Of a stretch of DNA of 64,000 nt, positions 63,843 to 64,000 are shown in pieces. The notes under the pieces were generated by a model, which was given only the letters and a program-made list of their open reading frames with translations, made no database searches and was not told the DNA's origin. The translations under genes and the position numbers were made by a program. The stretch covers positions 62,001 through 126,000 of the forward strand of contig NZ_JAENXS010000001.1 in the NCBI RefSeq assembly GCF_016612535.1, given 5' to 3'. The stretch's first letter is position 1; every line of letters begins with the position of its first letter. Origin of the DNA: Bradyrhizobium diazoefficiens (GTDB taxonomy: Bacteria; Pseudomonadota; Alphaproteobacteria; Rhizobiales; Xanthobacteraceae).

Positions 63843-64000
63843 ATGCGAGATGCCAGCGTACCCGATCCGACCGTGCCCTATGGCGCAGACCAGACCCTGT
63901 TCGTGGTGATTGATCGCCGCGGCGAAGGGGCTGAAATCCCCATCGAGCGGAGCGACCTCGACGCCACGATCGGCGAGCTTGTGGCGGGCTGCTTCAACGA
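63843..64000 (+). CDS. Hypothetical protein (5' part, continues beyond the window)
   Basis: An open frame of 52 codons runs off the end of the window (MRDASVPDPTVPYGADQTLF, later IPIERSDLDATIGELVAGCF). A GTG at 63834 is an alternative start. The codon pattern is typical for coding DNA. No domain can be recognised from this part. Confidence 0.5.
   Translation, partial: MRDASVPDPTVPYGADQTLFVVIDRRGEGAEIPIERSDLDATIGELVAGCFN

Overview
The window reads as a chromosomal segment of a Bradyrhizobium-like alphaproteobacterium. The reasons are the high-GC coding style, the density of ABC and TRAP solute uptake genes, the SemiSWEET sugar carrier, a remnant of an amino acid:[carrier protein] ligase (a family characterised in Bradyrhizobium), GC-rich palindromic intergenic repeats, and a Leu-codon leader upstream of leuA. 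No CRISPR array, phage module, rRNA operon or intact insertion sequence was seen. The assignment to genus is an inference.

Layout. 0-3 kb: a nitrate/taurine-type ABC importer (end of the binding protein, permease, ATPase) coupled to an M20 amidohydrolase. 3-5.6 kb: a bamA-type gene, convergent with the hydrolase and sharing a CTAG stop overlap. 5.9-6.1 kb: a junction holding a 35-bp repeat, an 18-bp copy of the tRNA-Lys anticodon region and a truncated IS5-family transposase. 6.1-17.1 kb: a polysaccharide locus (polymerase, flippase, GH5 hydrolase, chain-length protein with an apparently dead kinase domain, GT4 glycosyltransferase, GINT1-like propeller protein, GNAT-like acyltransferase) ending in an internally deleted amino acid:carrier-protein ligase. 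17.7-22 kb: an RND efflux pump and its adaptor. 22.5-34.2 kb: eleven collinear minus-strand genes for import and oxidation of an unknown sugar or glycoside, with two unrelated ABC importers, two Gfo/Idh/MocA dehydrogenases, ThuA, a TIM-barrel isomerase and a LacI regulator. 35.1 kb: tRNA-Lys(CTT). 35.3-39.1 kb: a Spy-like protein, an orphan TRAP binding protein, and leuA behind a putative leucine attenuator. 39.5-42.8 kb: repeats, a small membrane protein, an SMP-30 lactonase-like protein and a metallophosphoesterase-like protein. 43.3-50.8 kb: a branched-chain amino acid type ABC cluster with two paralogous binding proteins flanking the permeases and a fused LivG-LivF ATPase, then a third binding protein. 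51-54 kb: small secreted proteins, a third Gfo/Idh/MocA enzyme and a CmcJ-like oxygenase. 54.3-57.3 kb: glycogen synthesis (frameshifted glgC, intact glgA) and a SemiSWEET. 57.5-64 kb: a DODA-type dioxygenase, small proteins, a carboxylesterase lacking its nucleophile serine, and a Baeyer-Villiger-type monooxygenase fused to an esterase.

How it fits together. The dominant theme is scavenging and oxidation of organic solutes by a soil or plant-associated bacterium. The 5.9-35.1 kb stretch is bounded by direct repeats of the tRNA-Lys anticodon region and holds the most accessory genes and two of the gene remnants. It may be an old island inserted at tRNA-Lys, although no integrase remains. Several genes are degenerate: glgC frameshift, ligase deletion, transposase and site-2 protease fragments, kinase and esterase active-site losses.
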